Positions 33,559-42,581 of a stretch of 64,000 nucleotides of DNA are shown in pieces (the stretch's first letter is position 1; each line of letters begins with the position of its first letter). Source of the stretch: an uncultured Bacteriovorax sp. (GTDB lineage: Bacteria; Bdellovibrionota; Bacteriovoracia; Bacteriovoracales; Bacteriovoracaceae); the NCBI GenBank assembly GCA_946481315.1, contig CAMLMH010000005.1:1-64000 (forward strand), read 5' to 3'. The notes under the pieces were generated by a model. The model saw only the letters and a list, made by a program, of their open reading frames with translations. It made no database searches and was not told where the DNA came from. The position numbers and the translations under genes were made by a program.

Positions 33559-35544
33559 ATGGATTTTGTTTTGAAATGGCGAAGTGGCTTAAGAGCAAAT
33601 CTTTTACTAGTGGGTTTTGTACCTTTAATACTGCTTATTTTTATTGCTGTATTTGCGATCGGCCAGTTGAAAACACTTCAGACAACCGTGCTGAATAATT
33701 TCGAGACCCGTACTGAAATCATTCGGCAGGGCGGGCAGATGAATTCATCACTGAATGCGATGGCCAGATGGTTGTGGCTTGCTTATGCCGTACAGGGAGA
33801 TCCGTTAAAACAAAAAACCTTCCTCGCTAATGTTAACAATGAAATTAAAAAGTTTGATGAAGCTGTTGAGGCCTTTTCTAAATTACAGCGTTCATCGGAT
33901 GTCACTGTGAGCTTTCTGGATGTACAGGACAGGTGGAAAAAAGCAAAGGAAGGTGTTTTAATCGGTGCAGAACATTTTGCCAAAGGAGAAGCTGAGAACT
34001 TTGAAGCTGGTAAAAGACATGTTCTGACGAATGCCACTCCCCATTTAATTCCTATCACTACTCAATTGCAAAACATTGAAAAACTCATCAAAGAGCAAAC
34101 CGCTGCAGAAACAATCACACTGAAAGAAAAAACAAAAAGGGATGTGACTATTCTTACTGTGGTAAGTTTCCTGGCTTCTCTCTGGATTGTAGTATTCACC
34201 ATCTATCTCGCAACTAAAATGATCAAAACCTTTGCCCAATTTTCAACTTCGCTCACTCACTCGAGCGATGATTTGGGAACAACATCGGCCCATATGTCTT
34301 CTATCTCATTTGAATTATCACAAACAGCAACTTCGCAGGCGGCAGCTTTGAGCCAGATAAGTTCTTCACTGGAAGAAGTAACTGCGATGGTAGGGAAAAA
34401 TGCAGACAACTCAAAAGTAAGTGCAGAAGAATCTTCCATGGCAGCACAACGCGCTTCTTCTGGACAGGAAATTGCTTTAAAGCTGGTGGATTCAATAGAA
34501 GAAATTAATTCCAGCAATAAAGAAATCATGGAAAAAGTCACAGAGGGCAACGAGCGCTTCTCAGACATCATCAACGTTATCAAAGAAATTGAATCTAAAA
34601 CAAAAGTGATTAACGATATCGTATTCCAAACCAAACTTTTATCTTTCAATGCTTCTGTTGAAGCTGCCAGAGCAGGTGAGCACGGTAATGGATTTGCGGT
34701 GGTTGCTGAAGAAGTCGGAAAGCTCGCTGAGATGAGTGGAAGATCGGCAACTGAAATTTCACACTTACTTACTCAGAGTATCGGAAGAGTTGAGAGCATT
34801 GTCCAGGATACACAACACAGTGTCAGCATGTGTATTAATGAAGGAAATGCTAAAGTCCAGTCGGGAATAAAAATTGCCAATGAGTGCAGACTTGTTTTAT
34901 CTGAAGTCAGTGAGACAATTCAAAAAGCTTCAGTTGTTGCCCGTGAAATATCCGTGGCGAGTGATGAACAAAAAATTGGTGTTACTGAAATTTTAAAAGC
35001 AGTAAATCAGTTAGACTCCATCACTCACCGCAACTCTCAGATGTCTAATGAAGCTGCTCAGTCAGCTAAAGAGCTCGAAGGCCATGCTGATGTTGTTACA
35101 AAAAGTGTTAACTCTTTCATGTACGTCCTGGATGGTAGTGCTTTAAAGATCACACGCTTTCCATGGTCAGACAAACTGGTCCTGAATGTCGAAGAAATGG
35201 ATAATCAGCATAAAGTACTGGTCGAAAAAATGGATCATTTCTTTCATTGCCTGGACAATGAGCCTCTTCATGAAACCCAAAAAGCTTTCAAGGCCCTCGC
35301 CGATGCTACAGTTTTCCATTTTAGAGAAGAAGAAAAATTCCTGGCTTCAATTAACTATCCTAATCTGGCATCCCATAAGAAAATTCACCAGGATCTGGTC
35401 AACACTGTATTAAAACACGGCGAAGAACTCGATCATGGGAAGATTAATAAATATGCTGTATCTGATTTTCTGAAAAACTGGTTGAGTGTGCATATCATGG
35501 GACAAGACCAGCACTATTCGCGTTTTTATCACAAAACTTATTAA
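33559..35544 (+). CDS. Methyl-accepting chemotaxis protein fused to a C-terminal hemerythrin domain
   Basis: A 661-residue transducer. It has TM1 (about 15-38), a periplasmic four-helix-bundle-like domain, TM2 (about 195-220) and a cytoplasmic signalling region. The hairpin tip sequence is [20 protein letters not shown] then [17 protein letters not shown] residues. A bacteriohemerythrin domain (534-661) ends the protein. All seven hemerythrin di-iron ligands are visible: His551, His587, Glu591, His606, His610, His645, Asp650 (HxxxE, HxxxH, HxxxxD spacing). It is expected to sense oxygen and steer swimming via CheA/CheW, as DcrH does in Desulfovibrio. No HAMP is obvious. No che genes adjoin it. 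Confidence 0.94.
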   Translation: MDFVLKWRSGLRANLLLVGFVPLILLIFIAVFAIGQLKTLQTTVLNNFETRTEIIRQGGQMNSSLNAMARWLWLAYAVQGDPLKQKTFLANVNNEIKKFDEAVEAFSKLQRSSDVTVSFLDVQDRWKKAKEGVLIGAEHFAKGEAENFEAGKRHVLTNATPHLIPITTQLQNIEKLIKEQTAAETITLKEKTKRDVTILTVVSFLASLWIVVFTIYLATKMIKTFAQFSTSLTHSSDDLGTTSAHMSSISFELSQTATSQAAALSQISSSLEEVTAMVGKNADNSKVSAEESSMAAQRASSGQEIALKLVDSIEEINSSNKEIMEKVTEGNERFSDIINVIKEIESKTKVINDIVFQTKLLSFNASVEAARAGEHGNGFAVVAEEVGKLAEMSGRSATEISHLLTQSIGRVESIVQDTQHSVSMCINEGNAKVQSGIKIANECRLVLSEVSETIQKASVVAREISVASDEQKIGVTEILKAVNQLDSITHRNSQMSNEAAQSAKELEGHADVVTKSVNSFMYVLDGSALKITRFPWSDKLVLNVEEMDNQHKVLVEKMDHFFHCLDNEPLHETQKAFKALADATVFHFREEEKFLASINYPNLASHKKIHQDLVNTVLKHGEELDHGKINKYAVSDFLKNWLSVHIMGQDQHYSRFYHKTY

Positions 35545-35580
35545 TGAATCTGGGTTTTAATGTTGGGGATTTAATAAGAA

Positions 35581-35657
35581 TGGCGCAAACGGCAGGAGTC
35601 GAACCTGCGACCACTTGATTCGTAGTCAAGTACTCTATCCAGCTGAGCTACGTCTGC
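35581..35657 (-). tRNA. tRNA-Arg, anticodon ACG
   Basis: The minus strand folds as a 77-base tRNA with encoded CCA. The acceptor is GCAGACG/CGTTTGC with one G-T pair. The D arm is AGCTCAGCTGGATAGAG, the anticodon stem CTTGA/TCAAG holds loop CTACGAA (anticodon ACG), and the T arm is GCAGGTTCGACTCCTGC. A34 is expected to become inosine by TadA, encoded in this window. It lies 46 bases after the yihY stop with a consensus promoter in between. Confidence 0.97.
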
Positions 35658-35672
35658 GCAATCTGAGAGGCA

Positions 35673-35701
35673 AATATAAATCCCTGCACCAATTGTGTCA
35701 A
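35673..35701 (-). promoter_or_regulatory. Consensus promoter of tRNA-Arg(ACG)
   Basis: Minus-strand TTGACA (-35, 35696-35701, perfect) and TATATT (-10, 35673-35678, five of six) with a 17-base spacer. The predicted start is about eight bases before the mature tRNA. It sits directly after the yihY stop codon. Confidence 0.78.
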
Positions 35702-35703
35702 TC

Positions 35704-36588
35704 TTAAACCGGGGCATAGACACGAGGTCGCTTTGATTTTTTTGATCGAGCCTTGCCCTTTTCACCGATTCTTTTTAGTACCAAAACTTTTGAAAATTCA
35801 TAACTTACCAGCAGCGTCAGGGCGGTGTAATAAACCCAGGCCAAGAAGGCCACCAGTGAACCTGCCGCTCCATATGCAGAACCCACACTGGCCTTACCCA
35901 AATAAATTCCTATCAGAGTCTTCCCGCTCAGATAAAAAGCAGTACTTATAAAACCGGAAACAAAGCATGTTTTCCATCGCATGTTTTGAGAAGGAATAAA
36001 GCGGTAAATTAACGTGAAGACTGCACCAAAAGTGACGAAGTTCACAACAAATGAAAAAGTTTTTAGCAGAAAACCTTCCCCGCCGGGAAAAAGAGCGGCC
36101 AGCATTGAGGAAATAATCAGCGATACAACGGAAAGAAAAGCAAAACCAAAGACTAACCCTATACTAAAAATACGATCCTTCACAAAGCCCTTAAAACCCG
36201 CCTGGCGCTTAGCAATTTCATTGTCATTAATTTTATCCAGCGCAACTCTTAACTGGTAAAAAATTGCCGAGGCGGAGATGACCAGAACCAAAAACCCAAC
36301 AATACTGGAAATCCCGGACAAGGATGGATGTTCTTTTGTATTCGCCACAATATTGATGACTGCTTCACCAGCGTGTGGTCCCACTGTCTGTGCCATACTC
36401 TGATAGAGTTTCTCCTGCATCATAGGACCCAGCAACGATGCTACTGACAATAGAATCAGAATGAATGGGGCGAGCGCTAGCGCTGTTGTATAGGCAATAG
36501 ATGCAGCCAGCATGAAAATTTCGTGACGTTCTAAATCTGACAGGAAATCGTTGAAATGGTTTTTTATAATAGAAGAATTTACCCGCAT
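35704..36588 (-). CDS. YihY/UPF0761 family membrane protein
   Basis: A 294-residue inner-membrane protein with about six transmembrane helices and the family motifs: HEIFMLAASIAYTTALALAP near the start, GFKGFVKDRIFSIGLVFGFA, and SAYGAAGSLVAFLAWVYYTA near the end. It was formerly mislabelled ribonuclease BN; function is unknown. The ATG at 36588 has AGGAA upstream and starts just before the conserved part; a longer frame reaches 36633. The C-terminal tail is basic. Stop codon overlaps the region of the tRNA-Arg promoter. Confidence 0.9.
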   Translation of the reverse strand: MRVNSSIIKNHFNDFLSDLERHEIFMLAASIAYTTALALAPFILILLSVASLLGPMMQEKLYQSMAQTVGPHAGEAVINIVANTKEHPSLSGISSIVGFLVLVISASAIFYQLRVALDKINDNEIAKRQAGFKGFVKDRIFSIGLVFGFAFLSVVSLIISSMLAALFPGGEGFLLKTFSFVVNFVTFGAVFTLIYRFIPSQNMRWKTCFVSGFISTAFYLSGKTLIGIYLGKASVGSAYGAAGSLVAFLAWVYYTALTLLVSYEFSKVLVLKRIGEKGKARSKKSKRPRVYAPV

Positions 36589-36793
36589 TATCTTTTCCTT
36601 AATATGAAATAGCTTCCCCGTTAAAAAGTGCAAAGATAATGCCCGATAAATTAAATTTTTATGATGAAAAAAAGATGATCAGCAATATGCATTTCAGACA
36701 ATTGCAGATCATGCCTACTTTTTACAAATTTCAATCTCAATTAAACTTAGTTTTTATCAACTTTTTTATGAATGTATTTTTCCAGGAGCTTAA

Positions 36794-36937
36794 ATGAGTA
36801 CGTTTAAAAAATTTACATTTTTTCTTTTAATGTCTCTAACCGTTTCAGTACTAACAGGATGCGGATCGGACGACGCTGCGACGACGGCTGCCGGAACTTC
36901 AACTGTAACTATCCAGGGAAGCGGAAGCGCAAACTAA
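36794..36937 (+). CDS. Very small putative lipoprotein
   Basis: A 47-residue protein: signal peptide STFKKFTFFLLMSLTVSV, lipobox LTGC (Cys23), then a 24-residue Ser/Thr/Gly/Ala tail. AGGAG lies five bases before the ATG, and the stop is 11 bases before the next start, so both are likely one operon. No homologue is recognised. It could act as a lysis-type or anchor peptide, or be a lipoprotein with a regulatory tail; nothing in the sequence decides. Confidence 0.6.
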   Translation: MSTFKKFTFFLLMSLTVSVLTGCGSDDAATTAAGTSTVTIQGSGSAN

Positions 36938-36948
36938 TGAGGGAAAAA

Positions 36949-37686
36949 ATGAAAAAATTATTACCAATCGCTTGTTTATTTTTATCTATGAATTCTTATG
37001 CTTTAGTAAATCCGACGGAACTTAAAATTAAAGTCTATCAGGTAGCTGTTTCACTAAGTTCAGATTGCTCTGACCCTCAGACTATTTTTATTTCCACTGC
37101 GGGTGTAGAAACCGACTTCCTTTCCAGCCCGTCACTAGGATCAGGATCAATTGCCAATGGCACATATAATTGTGTCATGATTACGATGGAAGATGGAATT
37201 TCATTTAAGCCTGCTGCTAACGACGGTGGATCTTGCGTTGCTAATACTGAATATTCAATTGATCTTTGCCGGATCAATGGAAGTGGACAGGCCGATCAGG
37301 ATTACCAGTCTTATACTGATTTATTAGAAGGGACGACGACCACAAACACTGCTTGTCAGGGAACTAGTCAGATTATAACTGGTGGAGCCGGAGGGATTTC
37401 TAATAAAGTTACTTTGTATTTAAGAACGACCGGTCTGGATACTGCGCATACCGATGCTCCTTTTGTTACCGCATGGAAAAAAGGAACTGCAACGGCATTA
37501 TCTAATGACGAAGATGGAATGGGATCAATGGGTCCTTCAGTCGACAGACCTCATGGTTTGCAACTTACTAGTCCATTTGTTGTATCAGGTTCAAAAACAG
37601 GAATCTTCTACGTTGATGCTACTGGAAAGGTCGATGGTTCAGGCGGAAATTGTGAATTACAACCACCGGTTTTTGGTTTTAGATAA
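36949..37686 (+). CDS. Exported protein of unknown function
   Basis: A 245-residue protein with a signal peptide (MKKLLPIACLFLSMNSYALV) and a mature part rich in Ser, Thr, Gly and Asp with several cysteines (SSDCSDPQ, YNCVMI, SCVANT, DLCRI, NTACQG, NCELQ). It looks like an extracellular or periplasmic beta-sandwich stabilised by disulfides. No domain is recognised. The ATG at 36949 is preferred, with GAGGGA upstream; an ATG at 36937 overlaps the stop of the preceding lipoprotein gene. It forms a two-gene unit with the small lipoprotein and is convergent with tRNA-Ser(GCT). Confidence 0.68.
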   Translation: MKKLLPIACLFLSMNSYALVNPTELKIKVYQVAVSLSSDCSDPQTIFISTAGVETDFLSSPSLGSGSIANGTYNCVMITMEDGISFKPAANDGGSCVANTEYSIDLCRINGSGQADQDYQSYTDLLEGTTTTNTACQGTSQIITGGAGGISNKVTLYLRTTGLDTAHTDAPFVTAWKKGTATALSNDEDGMGSMGPSVDRPHGLQLTSPFVVSGSKTGIFYVDATGKVDGSGGNCELQPPVFGFR

Positions 37687-37709
37687 ATAAATGACTAAGG
37701 TTTGTTAAA

Positions 37710-37801
37710 TGGCGGAGACGGTGAGATTCGAACTCACGGTACCCCTTGCGGGGTACGACGCCTTAGCAAGGCGCTGGATTAGACCACTCTCCCACATCTC
37801 C
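37710..37801 (-). tRNA. tRNA-Ser, anticodon GCT
   Basis: A 92-base class II tRNA on the minus strand with encoded CCA. The anticodon stem GCGCC/GGCGT holds loop TTGCTAA (anticodon GCT, reads AGC/AGU). The variable arm is TACCCC..GGGGTA and the T arm GTGAGTTCGAATCTCAC. It lies 33 bases from tRNA-Ser(TGA) on the same strand and is probably processed from one transcript. Confidence 0.95.
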
Positions 37802-37834
37802 AAAAATCGAGGTCTTCGAAGGGAACTAAAAAGA

Positions 37835-37922
37835 TGGCGGAGGACACAGGATTCGAACCTGCGGAACCTTTCGGTTCAACGGTTTTCAAAACCGCCGCAA
37901 TCGACCACTCTGCCAATCCTCC
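37835..37922 (-). tRNA. tRNA-Ser, anticodon TGA
   Basis: An 88-base class II tRNA on the minus strand with encoded CCA. The acceptor is GGAGGA/TCCTCC, the anticodon loop TTTGAAA (anticodon TGA, reads UCA/UCG), the variable arm GAACC..GGTTC and the T loop GGTTCGAATCC. First of two tandem serine tRNAs. Confidence 0.95.
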
Positions 37923-37938
37923 GCTTACCGTAGGAGCC

Positions 37939-37967
37939 ATATTAAGGGTTTTAAGCAAAAAAGACAA
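37939..37967 (-). promoter_or_regulatory. Candidate promoter of the tandem tRNA-Ser genes
   Basis: Minus-strand TTGTCT (-35, 37962-37967) and TAATAT (-10, 37939-37944), 17-base spacer, about 17 bases before the tRNA-Ser(TGA) 5' end. Each box matches four of six consensus bases. It lies immediately after the large TPR gene. Confidence 0.4.
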
Positions 37968-37974
37968 GCATGAA

Positions 37975-40900
37975 CTATTGGAGATTTCTGATTAAAGATT
38001 CAATTTGATCTTTATCCGGAGCCACTGGATTCAATTTGAGGTAGTCCTCGTACTTTTCTTTGGCCAACGCCCTTTGTCCAGCAGAGCGATAAGCGTCACC
38101 CATCTGTTTATGAATGGCCGGATTTGTCGGATCCTCTTTTAAGGCGCGATTAAAAAGCTCAATGGCTTCATTGGCATAGTTCTGATTCAGTCGAATCCAC
38201 CCTAAAGACATGAGAGCATCAGTGGACTTAGGATTCAAACTAATCGCCTTTTCGTACTTCTGAATGGCTTCACGATATTCTTTATTGAGTCGATGAACTT
38301 CACCGACAATAAAATAGGCCGTATCCATCGATGGATTGAGTTTCAGTTCTTTTTGCGCCATCTCTCCGGCCTTTTCCATATCACCTTTTTCCAGATATAC
38401 CTTTGCGAGAAGATAGTGGACCTTAGGGTAGGATTCCAATCGCTCCTTTACTTCTGTAAATTCATCGACTGCGTCGTTATATTTTTTTTCATCCAGATAA
38501 AATTCACCAAGATTCATACGAACCCGCAAATTACCCGGATTGAGCTTTAGCAATTCCCGACTGTAAGTTACGTATTCGTCTTTTCGTCCTTCAAGTTTTG
38601 CCGCCGAAATAAGAAACTCATAGAGACGTTCATCTTTCTTGGGAAGCTCCTGAACTTTTTTGTAATAAGCCTGAAATTCTTTTATCTGTCCGCTTTTGTA
38701 ATATGTGGATGCGATAGCCGAGACCAAGACAGGATCTTCACCAAACTCAGAAATAATATCTCGCAAGTATCCAATGGCAGTATCAGTTCCGTCTTGTTCG
38801 TACATAATTTCTGCGTTTAATGAAAGATAATCGACGTTCTTCGGATCAAGTACAATCGCTTTAGAAATCCATTCACGGGCAAGATTGAATTTATTTGTTT
38901 TTAAAAAGATTTTAGCAATCCGATACATATCCTTATCATTAAGCGGATCTCTCTTTAGTGATTCGTTATACCACTTGAGTGCCATATTAGTTAAACGTCT
39001 GGCTTCAGCGTATTGACCCATCAATGATGCGTAATCAGCGGTGCCGGAAAACTTAGTTTGTCCGATCATTCCCAAAGCTTTTTCGGCATCTTCCAGCTTG
39101 TATGCTTTAAGATAAACTTCAACCAGCATTTTTTTAAGTTGACCGTTTTGCGGATTTTCTGCGATTGCCCGGTCAAGAGCGACAATCGATGAATCAAATA
39201 ATCCACGTTCTGTGTTCAATTGAACCTGAAAAAGCAGGGCCGGAACGTAATTGGGGAGAGCATCCACTGCCTCGATCGCAAAAGCGAATGCGCCGTCCAG
39301 ATTACGGTTTTTATACTCGTTTTTAGCTTTTTCCAGAAGTTCGATAACTTTACTTTCCATAATTAAAGTTTGAGAAAGTTTATCTCCTGCCACTTCCAGA
39401 CGGGCAAGTGTCATACGCAAATCTTCTGACTCTTTTAACTCCAGTGACTTTTTAAAAAAAGCTGCCGCTGCTTTATTGTCTTCTTTTAAAGCATGTAAGA
39501 AACCCATGTGTTTTAAAAATTGTGCCAGGTAAGCAGGTGATCCCTCTGCTTCAATCGCTTTTACTTTTGCCAGGACCGCTTCATATTCTTTTATCGCCTG
39601 TTCCTTAAGCAAGATGTCAGCCATTGCAAGCAACAACAATGCACTTTGTGGATAAAATTTTAAACCTTCAGAAAGAATTTTTTTGGCTTCGCCCGGCTGA
39701 TCGTCCAGTAATTGAAAAGCTGCAAGCTCTTTATAGGTTTCAAAAGGCTTCTTAGGTATTTTTATCAAAGCATTGTAAACTTCGCGTGCTTCGATTAATT
39801 CATCCGCATCACAGAGAAGTCGTAAATATACTGTCAACATTTTGGGTGTTGGCTTATTACCATCAGTTCTCAGGTAATTTTTTATTGTATAAATACCGGT
39901 CTGATTTTTTCCGATAGAACCAAAAAAATTCGCCGTACCAGTTGCCGTATAATGATCAGAAAGCATTTTGCTTTCTGAAAGCTGAATATATTTATATAGT
40001 GTGTTTGCCGCCTGAGATTTATCCTTGGTGTTTTCCAGAAGTTCAGAATAAGTCATCAGTAATTCGCCCATCGCTTCATTGCCGGAAAATTTATGCTGAA
40101 GAGAAGCTAAATACATTCCGCTGGCAAGAGAGCGGTTCACATAAGTACCTTTAGCGTATAACGATCTTGCTTCAACAAGGCTTTTATTGGCCTCTACATC
40201 ATTAACCGGACCGGCAATGGGAAATTTAACATCCACGTATAACGGTCCGCTCACTTTCGGTTTTTCATCCGGAGACATCAGCATATAGAAAAGAGCAAGG
40301 AAAGCAATCGCAACAATCAACGACATACCCCGGCGCTTTTTCTTAACGACAATTTTCTGATCATCGCCGTCCTGAACAACTTCGACTTCCATCTCCTCGT
40401 CTTCGTCTTCGGATTCAGCTTCCGCTGCCTGACGAAGAAGTTGCTCCTGTAATTCCTTTTGTCGCCGTCTTTCCTGGTTTTCTTCGATCTTGGCCTGTTT
40501 GTCGAATTCAACTTCGGAGACACTTAATTGTGCATTGATTGTTGGCAGAACGTGCTTGAGGTTAATGAATTCTGTTTTTTCATTAACTAATTCTTCCAAT
40601 GTAGGTGCTGGCACTGGCGGAGTTTCCGGCATTTTCTGCATCATCGATGGTTTAGGATCTTCCGAGGCAGCTTTAATTTCAGCGGGACGAACAACAACAG
40701 TCTTATCAAGCTCGGCTGGTTTTACCGGACTTTTTCGAAGAACAACTGTTTTTTCTAACTCGCGCTTTGAGTGATATTCTGGATTCTCATCCTTAAATTT
40801 TTTTTCCAGTTCATCATAATTCACGTCAATTTTAACATTCTTTCCGAATTTAAATTCGTGAAAGGATTTAATACCTGATTGCGTGTGATCTTTTGCTTTA

Positions 40901-41181
40901 GAAAGAGAAGATTCAGTGGTCACGGCCGTTTGCGACACCTTCTGCTTAGGCGACTGAGCCTTGGTTACAGTAGGGTCTTTTAAGTTTTTGGATTCAAGTT
41001 TAGCGATAAGTTCTTTGAGCGCGGGGAAGGACTGTAATGAACGCCAGTCGCCAATGGGAAATTGCTGGCACGGCTCGTTCCCCTCAATATGTCCTTTGAG
41101 GTATAGCTCGCCAATTTCCTCACTAGAAAATGGTCCTACGACCCGCTCATTCTGAAGCCGGATCCTGTACTTTAAACTCAT
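37975..41181 (-). CDS. Large membrane-anchored TPR protein with N-terminal GYF-like domain
   Basis: A 1068-residue protein. Residues 1-65 ([20 protein letters not shown], then [20 protein letters not shown]) fit a GYF_2-like domain. A Glu/Lys-rich disordered cytoplasmic stretch containing repeated L/EKTVV(L/V)R elements follows, then a highly charged segment and one transmembrane helix ([20 protein letters not shown], about 284-303). A long tandem TPR array runs to the end, clearest near the C-terminus (for example [20 protein letters not shown]). The TPR half is probably periplasmic. It begins 15 bases after nuoN2 and may share that transcript. A scaffold role for envelope or motility complexes is possible; function is unknown. 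Confidence 0.8.
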   Translation of the reverse strand: MSLKYRIRLQNERVVGPFSSEEIGELYLKGHIEGNEPCQQFPIGDWRSLQSFPALKELIAKLESKNLKDPTVTKAQSPKQKVSQTAVTTESSLSKAKDHTQSGIKSFHEFKFGKNVKIDVNYDELEKKFKDENPEYHSKRELEKTVVLRKSPVKPAELDKTVVVRPAEIKAASEDPKPSMMQKMPETPPVPAPTLEELVNEKTEFINLKHVLPTINAQLSVSEVEFDKQAKIEENQERRRQKELQEQLLRQAAEAESEDEDEEMEVEVVQDGDDQKIVVKKKRRGMSLIVAIAFLALFYMLMSPDEKPKVSGPLYVDVKFPIAGPVNDVEANKSLVEARSLYAKGTYVNRSLASGMYLASLQHKFSGNEAMGELLMTYSELLENTKDKSQAANTLYKYIQLSESKMLSDHYTATGTANFFGSIGKNQTGIYTIKNYLRTDGNKPTPKMLTVYLRLLCDADELIEAREVYNALIKIPKKPFETYKELAAFQLLDDQPGEAKKILSEGLKFYPQSALLLLAMADILLKEQAIKEYEAVLAKVKAIEAEGSPAYLAQFLKHMGFLHALKEDNKAAAAFFKKSLELKESEDLRMTLARLEVAGDKLSQTLIMESKVIELLEKAKNEYKNRNLDGAFAFAIEAVDALPNYVPALLFQVQLNTERGLFDSSIVALDRAIAENPQNGQLKKMLVEVYLKAYKLEDAEKALGMIGQTKFSGTADYASLMGQYAEARRLTNMALKWYNESLKRDPLNDKDMYRIAKIFLKTNKFNLAREWISKAIVLDPKNVDYLSLNAEIMYEQDGTDTAIGYLRDIISEFGEDPVLVSAIASTYYKSGQIKEFQAYYKKVQELPKKDERLYEFLISAAKLEGRKDEYVTYSRELLKLNPGNLRVRMNLGEFYLDEKKYNDAVDEFTEVKERLESYPKVHYLLAKVYLEKGDMEKAGEMAQKELKLNPSMDTAYFIVGEVHRLNKEYREAIQKYEKAISLNPKSTDALMSLGWIRLNQNYANEAIELFNRALKEDPTNPAIHKQMGDAYRSAGQRALAKEKYEDYLKLNPVAPDKDQIESLIRNLQ

Positions 41182-41196
41182 TAAATCCTGTGTCTA

Positions 41197-42579
41197 TTAC
41201 TTCAAACCTAAAAAGAGTGACGGAGCAATTCCAATCGTGAAGATAGACACTAAAATGATAACATGAACTAAGGATTCGCTAAAACGTGTTTTTAAAACCG
41301 GAAGCTTTAGCATTTCTTCGTCTTCACTGAAAAGGTCACTGACAAAACGGATATAGTAAGCAAACCCGATAATCGTACTGATGAAGATTGAAACAGCCTC
41401 AATGGTAAAGCCTTCGCGGAAAAAGTTAGTGAAGAGCATGTACTTCATTGAGAAACCAGAAGTCAGCGGGATCCCGGCCAAACTAAGCACAAAGATAACC
41501 AACATTGCCGATAAGGCTTTGTTGCGATAAAAGCCTGCTTTTAAAATACCCCTGCCATCTTTGTTTCTGTTTAGTTCAGCAAATTGGTTCAGTATTAATA
41601 CAATTCCCGTAGCCGTCATTGAGTAAAGAACAAGGTAGCTGATCAGCTGGATTTCGTAAGCTTCATCTGGATTTAAACAAATCATCATCAGCATGTAGCC
41701 AGTATGAGCTACTGAAGAGTAAGCAATGATTCTTTTGAACTGGCCTTGAACCAGGGCCATGATATTTCCGTAAAAAGCCGACATCACTGCCAGAACCTGC
41801 ACGATACGGATGAGGATGTCCTGAAACTGCGGATCGCACTCCAGGAGTAAGGCTTGAATCATAACGATAAACTTAAAACCTATAATAATCTTGGAGATAA
41901 AAAAGTTCGTGGCAAGATTACCGCGGGTCACGTTGGAATAAACATCAGCAATCCAGGCGTGAAAAGGAAACGCTCCCAGTTTAAAACAAGCGGTCAGAAT
42001 GAAGATTCCCAGAGCAATAGCGTATAGCTCCTGATTTACAACCTGAGGTGAAACAAGAGTAACAGAATTCGTTGCTCCCAGATAAAATGCTACACCCAAC
42101 AGGAAAATCACAGTAATTACCGAACCCTGAATCAGATATTTAATAGCTGCTTCACGGGAAAATTCAAGATCAGAAGTAGCAACCAACGCGTAACCAACCA
42201 AAGCGATCGCTTCCATTGCTACATAAAAAGTCATCAGTTCATTTGCGCCCAATAAGAACACTGCGCCCACAAACATGAAACTCATCAAAACGGTGTTACG
42301 GACTTTTGCAAGATTGTCATAACCGTTTATAAGAATCATCAGGATATTAAGAATAGAGACAACTTTTAGCAGTAGAATCTCATTTCCTTCCAGGCTGAAA
42401 GACTCACTGAGAGTAAATGAATCATTTCCAAAGAGCATATAAAGGAAAACAAACCCAGACAGCAATGTACTGGCAAAGGAAATATATTTTCCGTTGTTTT
42501 TCACATTGAGGGTTAATAATGCAAAGGCATTCAATGCCAGGTAAATGAGTATGTTTTGGACGAAGCTTAAGTTTTCCAT
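41197..42579 (-). CDS. nuoN: Complex I membrane subunit NuoN, second set
   Basis: A 460-residue antiporter-like subunit with about 13-14 transmembrane helices. Landmarks are the Lys/Glu residues FYVAMEAIALVGYALVA, the proton-channel segment CFKLGAFPFHAWIADVYSN, the loop QGQFKRIIAYSSVAHTGYML and GIPLTSGFSMKYMLF. It completes the second A-H-J-K-L-M-N series and is separated from nuoM2 by two bases. It differs clearly in sequence and length from NuoN of the first set (488 residues). Confidence 0.9.
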   Translation of the reverse strand: MENLSFVQNILIYLALNAFALLTLNVKNNGKYISFASTLLSGFVFLYMLFGNDSFTLSESFSLEGNEILLLKVVSILNILMILINGYDNLAKVRNTVLMSFMFVGAVFLLGANELMTFYVAMEAIALVGYALVATSDLEFSREAAIKYLIQGSVITVIFLLGVAFYLGATNSVTLVSPQVVNQELYAIALGIFILTACFKLGAFPFHAWIADVYSNVTRGNLATNFFISKIIIGFKFIVMIQALLLECDPQFQDILIRIVQVLAVMSAFYGNIMALVQGQFKRIIAYSSVAHTGYMLMMICLNPDEAYEIQLISYLVLYSMTATGIVLILNQFAELNRNKDGRGILKAGFYRNKALSAMLVIFVLSLAGIPLTSGFSMKYMLFTNFFREGFTIEAVSIFISTIIGFAYYIRFVSDLFSEDEEMLKLPVLKTRFSESLVHVIILVSIFTIGIAPSLFLGLK

Positions 42580-42581
42580 TC

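Noticed and set aside
35704..36588. Ribonuclease BN annotation for the YihY-type gene
   Set aside because: The family name is historical; true RNase BN is a metallo-beta-lactamase fold, whereas this is a six-helix membrane protein.
37710..37922. Tandem tRNA-Ser genes as a possible phage or island attachment site
   Set aside because: No integrase, direct repeats or atypical composition near them; both tRNAs are intact and the flanks are ordinary chromosomal genes.
40490..40774. 94-codon plus-strand frame inside the TPR gene
   Set aside because: Antisense to a repetitive charged linker; low-complexity composition explains the open frame.
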